From contig NZ_JAERQJ010000005.1 of the NCBI RefSeq assembly GCF_016735115.1, positions 186,001 through 250,000 on the forward strand: a DNA stretch of 64,000 nucleotides. The letters run 5' to 3'. This DNA comes from Aquimarina mytili. Its GTDB lineage: Bacteria; Bacteroidota; Bacteroidia; Flavobacteriales; Flavobacteriaceae. The notes under the pieces are model-generated. The model was not told where the DNA came from and did no database searches. It was given only the letters and a program-made list of their open reading frames with translations. A program made the translations under genes and the position numbers. This document shows positions 19,491 through 28,260 of the stretch, piece by piece; position 1 is the stretch's first letter; every line of letters starts with the position of its first letter.

Positions 19491-19982
19491 TTATCTTATT
19501 TTTTTTGCTGGATTCCCAGCATATACACCCGGTTCTTCGATATTTTTTGTGACCACAGACCCTGCGCCTATGACTACATGATCACATATTTTAACTGGAA
19601 GTATGGTAGCATTTGAACCTATAGAAACATTATTGCTGATTAATGTCGATTTCCATTTAGTTTGATCACCTCCTGCAGGTCCACCTTCACTGAATAAATC
19701 ATTGATAAACATTACTCCATGACCAATAAAACAATTATCTCCAATATCAACAAGTTCGCAAATGAAAGAATGTGACTGAATTTTGGTATTTGATCCTATA
19801 CTTACTTTTTTTTGTATTTCTACAAAAGGACCTATGAAGCAATTATCTCCTATAGTACATCCATACATATTTACAGGTTCAACAATTTTTACATTTTCGC
19901 CAAACTTACAATCAACTATTCCTATTTTAAGATGCTTATACACTTTTGTTTCTGTCTGTGATTTTTTGATATATTTTATCAA
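19491..19982 (-). CDS. Hexapeptide N-acetyltransferase, WbpD/WlbB-like
   Basis: A left-handed beta-helix acyltransferase, 163 residues from the ATG. Hexapeptide repeats run from about residue 24 (KFGENVKIVEPVNMYGCTIG) to the end (VVIGAGSVVTKNIEEPGVYA, then GNPAKKIR). The insertion MFINDLFSEGG with DQTKWKSTLI corresponds to the WbpD/QdtC-type loop. Predicted reaction: acetylation of the 3-amino group on a UDP-diamino-uronate. The ATG start overlaps the oxidoreductase gene by 47 bases; a GTG at 19943 would cut the overlap to 8 bases and is a reasonable alternative. Confidence 0.85.
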   Translation of the reverse strand: MIKYIKKSQTETKVYKHLKIGIVDCKFGENVKIVEPVNMYGCTIGDNCFIGPFVEIQKKVSIGSNTKIQSHSFICELVDIGDNCFIGHGVMFINDLFSEGGPAGGDQTKWKSTLISNNVSIGSNATILPVKICDHVVIGAGSVVTKNIEEPGVYAGNPAKKIR

Positions 19983-20961
19983 TAATTTCTACGGTTTTTA
20001 GGCCTTCAAAACCATTTGCAGAAATAACCCCATCGTTTGTTAATACCTCAACTACGTTTTCATAAACTTTGTCATGATTAGACATAGATCCCTGGTATTG
20101 TCCATAGTTATTAGCTGTGTTACCTTCTGGTAAGTTTTCTACTTTATACCCCTCAATATTTTGATATTCTAGCTCATTAAGATATTGCCCACCTATCTTT
20201 ACCGTACCTTTTTCTCCAAATATAGTTAGAGACCCTTCCATGTTTTTTCCATGGCTATTTACTGTATAGTTTATTGTTCCTATTGCGCCATTATAGAATT
20301 CTAAGGCAATTACACCGTTATCATCAAATTCTGTGATTCCTTGGTGATGAAAATTTCCACCAAAAGCTTCTACATTCTTAACATCCCCAACAATCCAATA
20401 TAATAGATCTATAAAATGGCTAAACTGTGTATAGAGAGTCCCTCCATCAAGATCTAAAGTACCTTTCCAGGAATTTTTATAATAATCGGGGTTTCTGTTC
20501 CAGAAACAATTTAATTGTGCAGAATATATTTTACCCAGTTTCCCATCGTCGATTATTTTTTTGACAGCTTCTACCGGGGGATTGAAACGATTTTGTTTTA
20601 CAATCATTAATCGCTTATTTGCGCGTTCTGCAACTTTAATCATCTCTCCACAATCATATACATTAATCGCCATTGGTTTTTCGCAAAGCACATGAAAACC
20701 TGCTTGTAATGATTGAATTGTATGTTTTGCATGTAATCCATTAGGAGTACAAATGGCAACTAGATCGATTTCTGGCTCGTTAGACAACATTTCTTCAATA
20801 GAGGCATATGGTTGGGCATCATACTCTTTTGCTAGTGCTTCTGCCTTGTTAAATTCTATGTCACAAACTGCTTTTAGGGTGCCATTATTCTTAATATGGC
20901 CTGCGTGTCTATTTCCTATTCTACCACAACCTACGATGGCAAATTTTAATTCTTTCTTCAT
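19936..20961 (-). CDS. Gfo/Idh/MocA oxidoreductase, WlbA/WbpB-like
   Basis: Predicted UDP-N-acetyl-2-amino-2-deoxyglucuronate 3-dehydrogenase. The 341-residue protein has the NAD motif VGCGRIGNRHAGHI (10-23), ICTPNGLHAKH, the EKP signature (94-96), and the family segment WNRNPDYYKNSWKGT followed by DGGTLYTQFSHFIDLL. Studied WbpB/WlbA enzymes keep NAD tightly bound and use 2-oxoglutarate to reoxidise NADH. Here the aminotransferase, acetyltransferase and lhgO follow in one compact operon, and a TACCTTTG element lies 15 bases upstream of the ATG. A UDP-GlcNAc 6-dehydrogenase supplying its substrate is not clearly present in the window. Confidence 0.86.
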   Translation of the reverse strand: MKKELKFAIVGCGRIGNRHAGHIKNNGTLKAVCDIEFNKAEALAKEYDAQPYASIEEMLSNEPEIDLVAICTPNGLHAKHTIQSLQAGFHVLCEKPMAINVYDCGEMIKVAERANKRLMIVKQNRFNPPVEAVKKIIDDGKLGKIYSAQLNCFWNRNPDYYKNSWKGTLDLDGGTLYTQFSHFIDLLYWIVGDVKNVEAFGGNFHHQGITEFDDNGVIALEFYNGAIGTINYTVNSHGKNMEGSLTIFGEKGTVKIGGQYLNELEYQNIEGYKVENLPEGNTANNYGQYQGSMSNHDKVYENVVEVLTNDGVISANGFEGLKTVEIIDKIYQKITDRNKSV

Positions 20962-20976
20962 ATGTAATTAAAAGTG

Positions 20977-20984
20977 CAAAGGTA
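20977..20984 (-). promoter_or_regulatory. Candidate promoter of the WlbA-like/lhgO operon
   Basis: The minus strand reads TACCTTTG (TAnnTTTG), about 15 bases before the ATG at 20961, at the edge of a 187-base intergenic gap. It is the only sizeable gap in a long run of tightly packed genes, so a new transcript starting here is plausible. Confidence 0.5.
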
Positions 20985-21148
20985 ACTTTATTTCTCGAAA
21001 AACTTTATACATAATTTTGACTTAAAAAAGTAGTATTAATAAACTTCATTCTATTTAGATAAGGTCGTCAAACCTGAAAAATATATTTATATGACATTGA
21101 TTATTAATCTACTACAACAAGGTACCTATTCAATAGAAATTCACCAAA

Positions 21149-22561
21149 TTAAATGTTGCCTTTAAATTTCTCTCTGAACTCAACTGTCTTGTTTCCCCTA
21201 CCCGATTCATTTATCAATTTATACGAAGAAATTATATTATCGGACCTTTGTACAATTTCTTTTTCTTGAAGATCTTGAAAAAACTCTGACATCCTTGTGT
21301 TAATTATGTGAACTTTTTTGCCCATTTCTACTGCCTCTATAACGCCAGTAGAATACACTCCGATTATCAGGTCACTAATTGACAAATAATCTTTAAGACT
21401 CCCTTCTTTAATAAGAACAAAATTTTTATTTTGTTTAACTACAGGCATAAAATTTTGTTCTTGTTGTTCCTTATATCTGGGATGGAGCTTGGCAAAAATT
21501 AGGACATCACTTGGGAGTTCCTGAATATTTTCTAAAAACTGAATAAATTCTTTATCTAAAGTATGTTGACATATTAACGTGATAATTTTACGATACTGTT
21601 TTCTTGTTTTCAATAATTTGTCATCAAACCCATAATTCTTATTTATATCATGATTGTATGTAAAATCTCCAGTAACATTAATTTTATGTTCTGCCCAATT
21701 ATTTTTGATTAAAACTTCTTTATAGTAATTAGACCAAACCAATATCTCATCCGGAAAATACTTTAGGGTAGATCTTTCCTTAGGTAAAACATACCCAATA
21801 TGAAAAGGATAAATATGACCATGTTGTAATTCTATAACTCTGACATTATATTTCTTGCAAACCTGGATAAATATCTGGTTCATGGGACTATAGGCCGATT
21901 TTAGATAAATTTTATTTGGTCTATAACGCTTTATAAATCTTTCATACAAATGTATTCTTTGTAGGTTTCGTTTAAATCTATTGAAAAGTAAGTTAACACC
22001 CTCTCTTTCCGGGGGAAAACCATGAAGTTTTGTGTAGATATCTGAATACAGTTCAAAAATTCTTGAAACTTCACTTTTTAAAGAGTTATTATCAATTTTT
22101 TTGGTATACAAGCGTTCTAGAACATAAAAAATGTCTGCTTTGACTGTGATTTCTTTGTTTGTGATCTCCTTAAAGTGATAATCCTGCAGATTCGGGAATT
22201 CTAAAATCGATATATTCTCTGATATTTCCTTTATCAATTTATCACAAAAATAATCAACGTACTTACCTTCAAATTTTAATTTACTGTCAGTATTAGTAAT
22301 AAATAAATTAGCCCTATTTAAAATATGTTTTTTTCTAAAATACTCTAATGAGTTAATGGCTATCTTGAAAAGATTAACCTTAGCTTTTAGTATTGTAGAA
22401 GTTTTTTTTAAAATCTCCGTTAAGCTAGTAGTAAAAATTAGCGATTCATAAATTTCCGTTCGAATAAAAGGGTAAATGGGGTAATCTTGTACTTTTATCT
22501 CATATAGTTCATTCTCCTTTTCCCAGTCCAAAAATTTATCAGTAATCTCTTTTATTCTCAT
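21149..22561 (-). CDS. Uncharacterised GT-B-like capsule/LPS transferase
   Basis: A 470-residue protein not assigned to a named family. The first 230 residues are charged and helical, starting MRIKEITDKFLDWEKENELY. The C-terminal half looks like a GT-B Rossmann pair: KYNVRVIELQHGHIYPFHIG (His-Gly-His), VTGDFTYNHD, VLIFAKLHPRYKEQ (an HP motif) and SDLIIGVYSTGVIEAVEMGK. The HP motif plus the ST pair before a helix resemble CDP-glycerol glycerophosphotransferase and KpsS/polysialyltransferase-type enzymes, so a CMP- or CDP-linked donor is possible. That would suit the CMP-nonulosonate genes upstream. It lies 10 bases after the ligase-like gene. Confidence 0.55.
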   Translation of the reverse strand: MRIKEITDKFLDWEKENELYEIKVQDYPIYPFIRTEIYESLIFTTSLTEILKKTSTILKAKVNLFKIAINSLEYFRKKHILNRANLFITNTDSKLKFEGKYVDYFCDKLIKEISENISILEFPNLQDYHFKEITNKEITVKADIFYVLERLYTKKIDNNSLKSEVSRIFELYSDIYTKLHGFPPEREGVNLLFNRFKRNLQRIHLYERFIKRYRPNKIYLKSAYSPMNQIFIQVCKKYNVRVIELQHGHIYPFHIGYVLPKERSTLKYFPDEILVWSNYYKEVLIKNNWAEHKINVTGDFTYNHDINKNYGFDDKLLKTRKQYRKIITLICQHTLDKEFIQFLENIQELPSDVLIFAKLHPRYKEQQEQNFMPVVKQNKNFVLIKEGSLKDYLSISDLIIGVYSTGVIEAVEMGKKVHIINTRMSEFFQDLQEKEIVQRSDNIISSYKLINESGRGNKTVEFREKFKGNI

Positions 22562-22571
22562 ACCCTTCCTT

Positions 22572-23843
22572 TTAATTTATCGGTTTTTGATCATTCAAAA
22601 GGTTTTTTAGGCTGCTGCTGTTCGTACCATTTTTGCCTGTATTATATACATAATGAAGAAAACTAAGGAAAAAAATGAAGAAAAATCTACCTCTATGCGT
22701 TTCAAAAACATGTTCTGTTAGGGATGATAAAAATAGAATAACCAATAATGATGGGAGAAGGGGGTTTTTTGTCTTAACAGCTATTTTTACCGAATAGAGA
22801 AGATACCCAAAATAGGCTAAAGCTCCCATTATACCAAACCTAAGCGTAAATGACAAAAAAGTATTGTGAGTACTCAATCCTATTAGATCTTTAAAATCAT
22901 ACCTAATGTAATAATTTTCTAATTCGTTTTTAATATCGCTCGTACCTATACCAAAAGGTAAATTCTCCAACGATGCTACATATGCTACTTTAAAAATTTG
23001 GCCTCTTCGTTCCATTGCACTCGAAAAAATAGATTGTACCCAATTGAAATCCAAAAATAAAACTGGCAATAGGACTATACATAAAAAACTCACTACAATA
23101 AAGAAAATCCTTCTTTTTCGTTTCTCATTTATTAGCACATAAACCCCTACAGAAATAAGTAAAAATAAAAACGATATTTTTCCTGCCATAAAAGAAAAAT
23201 TAAGTAATATATATATCGTTGCTAGGACATACCATATTTTTATATTTTTCTCTTCGGTTTCCCGATATATATGTATTAAAAAGATGATGGCCAATGTAAA
23301 ATACATGCCAACATATGCATGATGGATTGAAAACTTTGCATTTCTTATAAAACTATGCAAAGTGAAATTTAGACCCATTTTTTGATTTAAAACTTCATTA
23401 GTAAGGTACATATGGTATAGATTTAACCATAAAATTATTGTATATAAAACAACACCTAAAACAAAGGATTTAATCACTAACTTAAAAATTCTATCTGATA
23501 AATTAATACTAGATAAAATCAGTGGGAAAATGAGAAAAGGCAATTTCTTCTGCAGTAAAACCAAAGCCCTAGAAAAATCATCAGCGTATATAAATCCAAC
23601 AATAAAAAGTAAAAATATCATTGCGTTAATTAAGAAAAATAGATCTTTCCTTAATCGTTTTATGTTGAAAACATCCTTAAAACCCAATAGTAGTGAGGTC
23701 GTCAACATTACAATTAACACTAAGGAGGTAATGTTTTCCTTAAAAGGAAGCGGAATTAAAAAAGCCAGCAATATTAACATATATTTGATAATATCCTGTT
23801 TTCTATCTTTTAAAATAGCACTAAGATTCATTATAGCTTTCAT
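22572..23843 (-). CDS. O-antigen ligase/polymerase-family membrane protein
   Basis: A polytopic protein of about 423 residues with some eleven helices. Near residues 320-350 it has LSTHNTFLSFTLRFGIMGAL, the His-Asn...G-x-x-G signature of the O-antigen ligase (Wzy_C) family, after PFGIGTSDIKNELENYY. The frame opens with TTG at 23846. ATG at 23843 or at 23828 is more likely; both overlap the wzy stop, implying coupling. It could be a WaaL-type ligase or a second polymerase. It resembles the distal protein at 10632 but not the preceding polymerase. Confidence 0.78.
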   Translation of the reverse strand: MKAIMNLSAILKDRKQDIIKYMLILLAFLIPLPFKENITSLVLIVMLTTSLLLGFKDVFNIKRLRKDLFFLINAMIFLLFIVGFIYADDFSRALVLLQKKLPFLIFPLILSSINLSDRIFKLVIKSFVLGVVLYTIILWLNLYHMYLTNEVLNQKMGLNFTLHSFIRNAKFSIHHAYVGMYFTLAIIFLIHIYRETEEKNIKIWYVLATIYILLNFSFMAGKISFLFLLISVGVYVLINEKRKRRIFFIVVSFLCIVLLPVLFLDFNWVQSIFSSAMERRGQIFKVAYVASLENLPFGIGTSDIKNELENYYIRYDFKDLIGLSTHNTFLSFTLRFGIMGALAYFGYLLYSVKIAVKTKNPLLPSLLVILFLSSLTEHVFETHRGRFFFIFFLSFLHYVYNTGKNGTNSSSLKNLLNDQKPIN

Positions 23844-25233
23844 CAATTCGAACTATTTTAAGGAATGTATAAATAATTATTGAGTAAAAAAATCTTGTAA
23901 TAAAAAAGTTTAAGGTTAAAGAACTTCTTGGAAACGTAATTAAGATTGTAAATAACAATACTGCATATATTTCCCAAATTCCTCCTTTTCTTTCATTATT
24001 AAATGACACTTTATGGAAAAAAAAGGCAACTAAAAAACTTATTAATATCATTAATATATACCCTTGCATATAAAACTCATACTGAAGAGAGTATCCTGTA
24101 CCCCCACTTTTACCAAGTTTCTTTTTTCTTTCTTCAAAAAACTGATCTCTATATCTATAAAAAAGGCCTACATCATATTTTATAAAGTATTTGAGAATTG
24201 GTTTTCCTAATGTGCTTAACCCTTCAACATATGCCTGTAAGGGGTAATCTTGCTCATAACCATTATGCATCATTACAGAAAAATTGAAATAACTGGCTCC
24301 ATATTCTAATGTACCTGGGTTCAAAAAATCTGGTCTTTTTTTCACTAAGCTTATAACATCTTCAATAGTTGGGTTTTCTTTTCTTGTTCCATCTTTATTA
24401 TAAATTCTTGTTCTAATTGAGAAATACATAAAACCTAAATAAACCGCAAACAAGTATATTAAATATCTTTTCTTAAAAAATCGTTTATAAGTAGAGAGTT
24501 TTTGTGTTCTAAAAAAGGCTAGCACACAAATCATAAGAGGATAAAAGGCGCTTCCTCGAATACCTATTTTGACCCAAAAAAAACAATAAAACAGCAAGGT
24601 AATAAATGTAATCAAAGCCATAAGCTTAGACACTTTTTTTAGCCCTATCTCTTTAAAAGAAAAATAAATTCCTAAGCTCACAAAATATGAGAAAAAAGGA
24701 GGTTGACTAAAAAGATACTGACGAACAAAACCATGATTACCAATATACTTATAAGCACCCGAAGTATATACTTGAAAGAACAGAACAAGTATTCCAAAAA
24801 GAAATAATGCAAAAGCGTAAGAGAACGGAATTCTTAGCCCATTAACAGTGCTTCCTTCTTTTTTAGTCCTAGGTATTATTAAGAAAAAAAGAACAAAGTA
24901 AGTGCTATATTTAACATATTGCGCTAAATAGTGAAAAGAATCATCAACATATGAACCCCGATAGTTTTCAGGTAAGAAAATCGGCTTTCCAAAAAACAAG
25001 AAATTTGTAGCAGGAACAAGTATATAAATATTAAGAATAAAAAACAGAATGAAGTAAAAGGAAAAAGGATTAATCTTCTTTTTTTTAAGTAAAAGAAACG
25101 ATGTTACAGAAGCTACAATTAGATAATTGATGCAAAGCACTGTAGGGTTGTCAAAAACAAGAAGTATAGGCAACGAAAATAGAAATAGTTGCACCTCGCT
25201 TTTTAATAGTTTTATATTGACAAGTGTTTCCAA
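23821..25233 (-). CDS. wzy: O-antigen/capsule repeat-unit polymerase (Wzy)
   Basis: A 470-residue integral membrane protein with about eleven to twelve helices and a large periplasmic loop (about 290-390) holding RTRIYNKDGTRKENPTIED and FYRYRDQFFEERKKK. This topology is that of oligosaccharide repeat-unit polymerases, which join lipid-linked units in the periplasm. It lacks the His-Asn ligase signature of its downstream neighbour. Its start appears to be TTG at 25233 (METLVNIKLLKS), with no suitable ATG nearby. Position between a GT4 gene and a ligase-like gene supports the role. Sequence conservation in Wzy is low, so the call leans on topology. Confidence 0.72.
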   Translation of the reverse strand: METLVNIKLLKSEVQLFLFSLPILLVFDNPTVLCINYLIVASVTSFLLLKKKKINPFSFYFILFFILNIYILVPATNFLFFGKPIFLPENYRGSYVDDSFHYLAQYVKYSTYFVLFFLIIPRTKKEGSTVNGLRIPFSYAFALFLFGILVLFFQVYTSGAYKYIGNHGFVRQYLFSQPPFFSYFVSLGIYFSFKEIGLKKVSKLMALITFITLLFYCFFWVKIGIRGSAFYPLMICVLAFFRTQKLSTYKRFFKKRYLIYLFAVYLGFMYFSIRTRIYNKDGTRKENPTIEDVISLVKKRPDFLNPGTLEYGASYFNFSVMMHNGYEQDYPLQAYVEGLSTLGKPILKYFIKYDVGLFYRYRDQFFEERKKKLGKSGGTGYSLQYEFYMQGYILMILISFLVAFFFHKVSFNNERKGGIWEIYAVLLFTILITFPRSSLTLNFFITRFFYSIIIYTFLKIVRIDESYNES

Positions 25234-25249
25234 ATAAATTTATTATGTT

Positions 25250-26452
25250 TTACGAGTTGTTTCCAAAAAAGCGTACATATTTCTTAGCTGTTACCTCCCA
25301 GGACAATTCTTCTTTACATTTTTCAGATAATTGTGTTCTATTTACAATAAAACTTGGAATATCATCATTCTTTAAATCTACAAATTGTAGATACTTATCG
25401 TATGAGTTGTCAAGTCCAATAGTACCTTTTATTTCTTTATTAACAAGAACAGGCATTCCACAACACATTGCTTCAAAAACAACGAGTGCTTGTCCTTCTG
25501 ACGTGCTGGGGTGAGCATATACATCTGAGGCAGAATAGTACCTATATAATTCAGAATTTGGCATGTAACTAAATAATTTTATTGTGAAAGGAAGCTCTTT
25601 GCTATTTACCAAATGAAGAATCTTATCTCGAGTTTCTTCAGATTCTACTTTCCCTATAATCCAATAGCTTCCTTTAAATAAATTTCTTTTGAGGAACTCA
25701 ATAAACCCCAAATGATTTTTTCTATGTGTTAATGCTCCTACTGATATAAAAACTTTATCACCATCTAGCACACCCATTTCGCGTCTTACTAGTTCTCTAT
25801 CCAATTCAGAATATTTAAATGTCGAAACATTCACTCCATTAGAAATTATTGAAGCATTATCTGAATTAATTTTTAATTCAGTTTCACCTATGTCCTTCAT
25901 TTCCGGGTTTAAGTAAGTTGGATTAAAAACATATTTTGCTCCATTCTTATATAGTTTCTGCATCGAGATTCCTCTTTCTTGATTCGCAAGAATGCTATTA
26001 GGGTCATTATGCATGAATCCATGAAAAGAAAAATAAGTTTTCTTGGATAGTTTTAAATGCTTCATAATTGGTGAAAACATCATTCCATGTGCATTAATTA
26101 TATCTGGTTGCAATTCTTTAATGTAGTTTTTTATAAGAATTCTATAAAGTAAAAATTTATATTGAGGCACTCCGAATTCATTCTTATAATTTCTAAGCTC
26201 CTTTATTGCTCCAATAGGTCTTTTTATAAGTTCGAAAAATAGCAGTTTTAGCAGAAGTTTTTTTGAGTATCCTAAAAACGTAATATCATGATGCTTTATA
26301 GGTTTATATGAATTAAGGTTTGTTGCATATATATTTGTATCATATGATTCTTTAAGAATATTTGCTATCTCAATAATTACGTTTGCTACTCCCGTTGTAT
26401 AACTACCCCCGTATTCTTTTGGGATTTGACCTAAAATTAATAGCTTTTTCAT
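25250..26452 (-). CDS. Glycosyltransferase family 4
   Basis: A 400-residue GT-B glycosyltransferase. The N-terminal half starts KKLLILGQIPKEYGGSYTTG, the acceptor/glycine-loop region, with DIINAHGMMFSPIM further on. The C-terminal half has VFISVGALTHRKNHLGFIEF, IIGKVESEETRDK, and the nucleotide-binding signature ASDVYAHPSTSEGQALVVFE followed by MCCGMPVLV. The E-x7-E pattern expected of GT4 is represented by EGQALVVFE. It directly abuts wzx. It probably adds one sugar of the repeat unit; donor not predictable. Confidence 0.86.
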   Translation of the reverse strand: MKKLLILGQIPKEYGGSYTTGVANVIIEIANILKESYDTNIYATNLNSYKPIKHHDITFLGYSKKLLLKLLFFELIKRPIGAIKELRNYKNEFGVPQYKFLLYRILIKNYIKELQPDIINAHGMMFSPIMKHLKLSKKTYFSFHGFMHNDPNSILANQERGISMQKLYKNGAKYVFNPTYLNPEMKDIGETELKINSDNASIISNGVNVSTFKYSELDRELVRREMGVLDGDKVFISVGALTHRKNHLGFIEFLKRNLFKGSYWIIGKVESEETRDKILHLVNSKELPFTIKLFSYMPNSELYRYYSASDVYAHPSTSEGQALVVFEAMCCGMPVLVNKEIKGTIGLDNSYDKYLQFVDLKNDDIPSFIVNRTQLSEKCKEELSWEVTAKKYVRFFGNNS

Positions 26453-27763
26453 TTACAATACATATTTTGCGTACAAAAATACTAGTATCCCCAAGATAAA
26501 AATCAAAAAGTCATCAAGAAAATAGTTCTTATTAATTTTTAGCCTTGAATTAATACACCTAAGATTTAATCTAAATCTGAAGTACATCATCATTGAGGTA
26601 CATATGGCAAAATATACAATTTCCATTTTTAATAAATACAACATTGTCATTATGAGTATGTATCCAAATAATACAATGTAATTATTCCTTACATATTCCT
26701 TGTCTAAATTAAGAGTCTTTAAATAGTTGTTCTGAACAATATTTATTTTGATATTATAAACCATTGCTACATAAAATAGAGCAATTATAGTGATACTTTC
26801 AATATAATTTTGGTAAAAATATTCAACAAAGTAAAAAACCACGATTAAGTAAAAGAAAAGGACAGGAGAAAACATTGTGGTAACCTTCATCAACTGTCTA
26901 TGCTTATTATCTAAATCCTGATTATAGTCTTTAAATAAGTATGGTAGTAAAACAGTTGAAACCGAGCTTACAAAGGTATTTGTTAAAACAAAAAACATTC
27001 CACCAAATGAGTAATATGCAAACAATTCAATTGAATAAAAAAAATTAATAAATAGTTTATCAATATTTGTATTTACTTGATTTCCAAAATTTCCTGCTAA
27101 AAGTTTAATTCCTCGATAATACGTAGGTTTAATAAATTCAATATCACTCGCCCCAATTGTTTTAAGACCAATCCACTTCCTGGAGACATATGTATACACA
27201 AAATAGCTTGTAATTATTGATAGTAAAAAGCATCCTAAAATTATATTAATACTTGGTTTATCGAATAAGAAATAGACAAGTACTACTAAAATTAAAAAAG
27301 ACGTCTCTTTAAAAATCTTTAAAAAACTTACTGTCTTAAACTTCTTTTGAGATTGAAAAAGTGAGTCATAATACGTGTTTATTATAAAAAAGAAAGAAGT
27401 AATAGAAAGGCATATTAAAATTATTTTTAATGGAGTTTCAAAAAAAAATGCTCCTGACAACATCAAAATAAGCACTATAAATTGCTGAGTGATCAAAGTG
27501 CTAAAATATTTTATATTTTCTTGTTTAATAAAAGCCTCCTGGGTACATAAGGCTATATATATACCATCTTTTAAACCAAAGTGTAATAAGCTTGTATATG
27601 ATAAATATAATGTGAAAGATTTGTACAAGCCATAATCTTCAACTGATAAAATTTTGGGTATAAAAAACTGTACAGATACCGCTGCAACCAAAGCAATTAA
27701 ACTACCTGAAAAAAAAATTGCTATGTTCTTTAAAAAATGATTTTTTTTTATGGTCTCAAACAA
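26453..27763 (-). CDS. wzx: Lipid-linked oligosaccharide flippase (Wzx)
   Basis: A 436-residue membrane protein of the MOP/polysaccharide-transport fold with about twelve to fourteen helices. The N-terminus, KNIAIFFSGSLIALVAAVSV followed by QFFIPKILSVEDYGLYK, is the family-typical entry. LLAGNFGNQVNTNIDKLFIN occurs about half way along. It flips undecaprenyl-linked repeat units across the inner membrane. The frame starts with TTG at 27763. The gene lies with wzy, GT4 and the ligase-like gene, giving a complete Wzx/Wzy set. The DNA here is very AT-rich compared with the flanking housekeeping genes. Confidence 0.88.
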   Translation of the reverse strand: MFETIKKNHFLKNIAIFFSGSLIALVAAVSVQFFIPKILSVEDYGLYKSFTLYLSYTSLLHFGLKDGIYIALCTQEAFIKQENIKYFSTLITQQFIVLILMLSGAFFFETPLKIILICLSITSFFFIINTYYDSLFQSQKKFKTVSFLKIFKETSFLILVVLVYFLFDKPSINIILGCFLLSIITSYFVYTYVSRKWIGLKTIGASDIEFIKPTYYRGIKLLAGNFGNQVNTNIDKLFINFFYSIELFAYYSFGGMFFVLTNTFVSSVSTVLLPYLFKDYNQDLDNKHRQLMKVTTMFSPVLFFYLIVVFYFVEYFYQNYIESITIIALFYVAMVYNIKINIVQNNYLKTLNLDKEYVRNNYIVLFGYILIMTMLYLLKMEIVYFAICTSMMMYFRFRLNLRCINSRLKINKNYFLDDFLIFILGILVFLYAKYVL

Positions 27764-27802
27764 TTCAAATTAATTTAGAAATGTATAATTTTTTAGTATA
27801 AA

Positions 27803-28255
27803 TTAAATCATTGCCTTAATAACAATTTTGCGTACCTCGCTTACGGCATCATCAAAACAAATTCCCGGTTGGTGGACATCATTTGGTCCTAAGATTATAA
27901 AATCATTTTTTCTTAAATAAAGCTTTGCTCCTTTTCCTTTAAACAATTGAAAATCCTCATTTTTTTCATATTCTGTTATAGGGTTCATATCTAAAATATT
28001 GGCTACTGCAATTCTTTCATTACCCTCTATAATATAATGAATGTCTAGATACTTTCTATGGGCCTCCCATTTATCTTTAAATTCATTTTGAGTTTCATAA
28101 TTTAACAATAAAGCAAAAACTTTATTTCCGTCTATTTCATGCTTTCCTAATTCCAAACTTTGTAAGTCCGTACTTTTTAAGTAATTAATGGCAGTTTCAA
28201 TATTCGCTGATAACGTTTTATAAAAATTTGCATTATCCAGTGTGTCTATTATCAT
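27803..28255 (-). CDS. YhcH/YjgK/YiaL family protein
   Basis: A 150-residue cupin-like protein of the DUF386 family (YhcH, YiaL, EbgC, TabA). Seen: ALLLNYETQNEFKDKWEAHRK followed by YLDIHYIIEGNERIAVA, then FIILGPNDVHQPGICFDD, with the conserved E-H-x4-D-I-H and D-V-H-x-P metal-site pattern. In E. coli yhcH is the last gene of the nan sialic-acid operon, and EbgC acts with a glycosidase. Here it sits 5 bases after the GH27 gene and close to NeuB genes, so a role with a nonulosonic acid or with the glycosidase product is plausible. Its substrate is not established. Confidence 0.85.
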   Translation of the reverse strand: MIIDTLDNANFYKTLSANIETAINYLKSTDLQSLELGKHEIDGNKVFALLLNYETQNEFKDKWEAHRKYLDIHYIIEGNERIAVANILDMNPITEYEKNEDFQLFKGKGAKLYLRKNDFIILGPNDVHQPGICFDDAVSEVRKIVIKAMI

Positions 28256-28260
28256 TTTGC

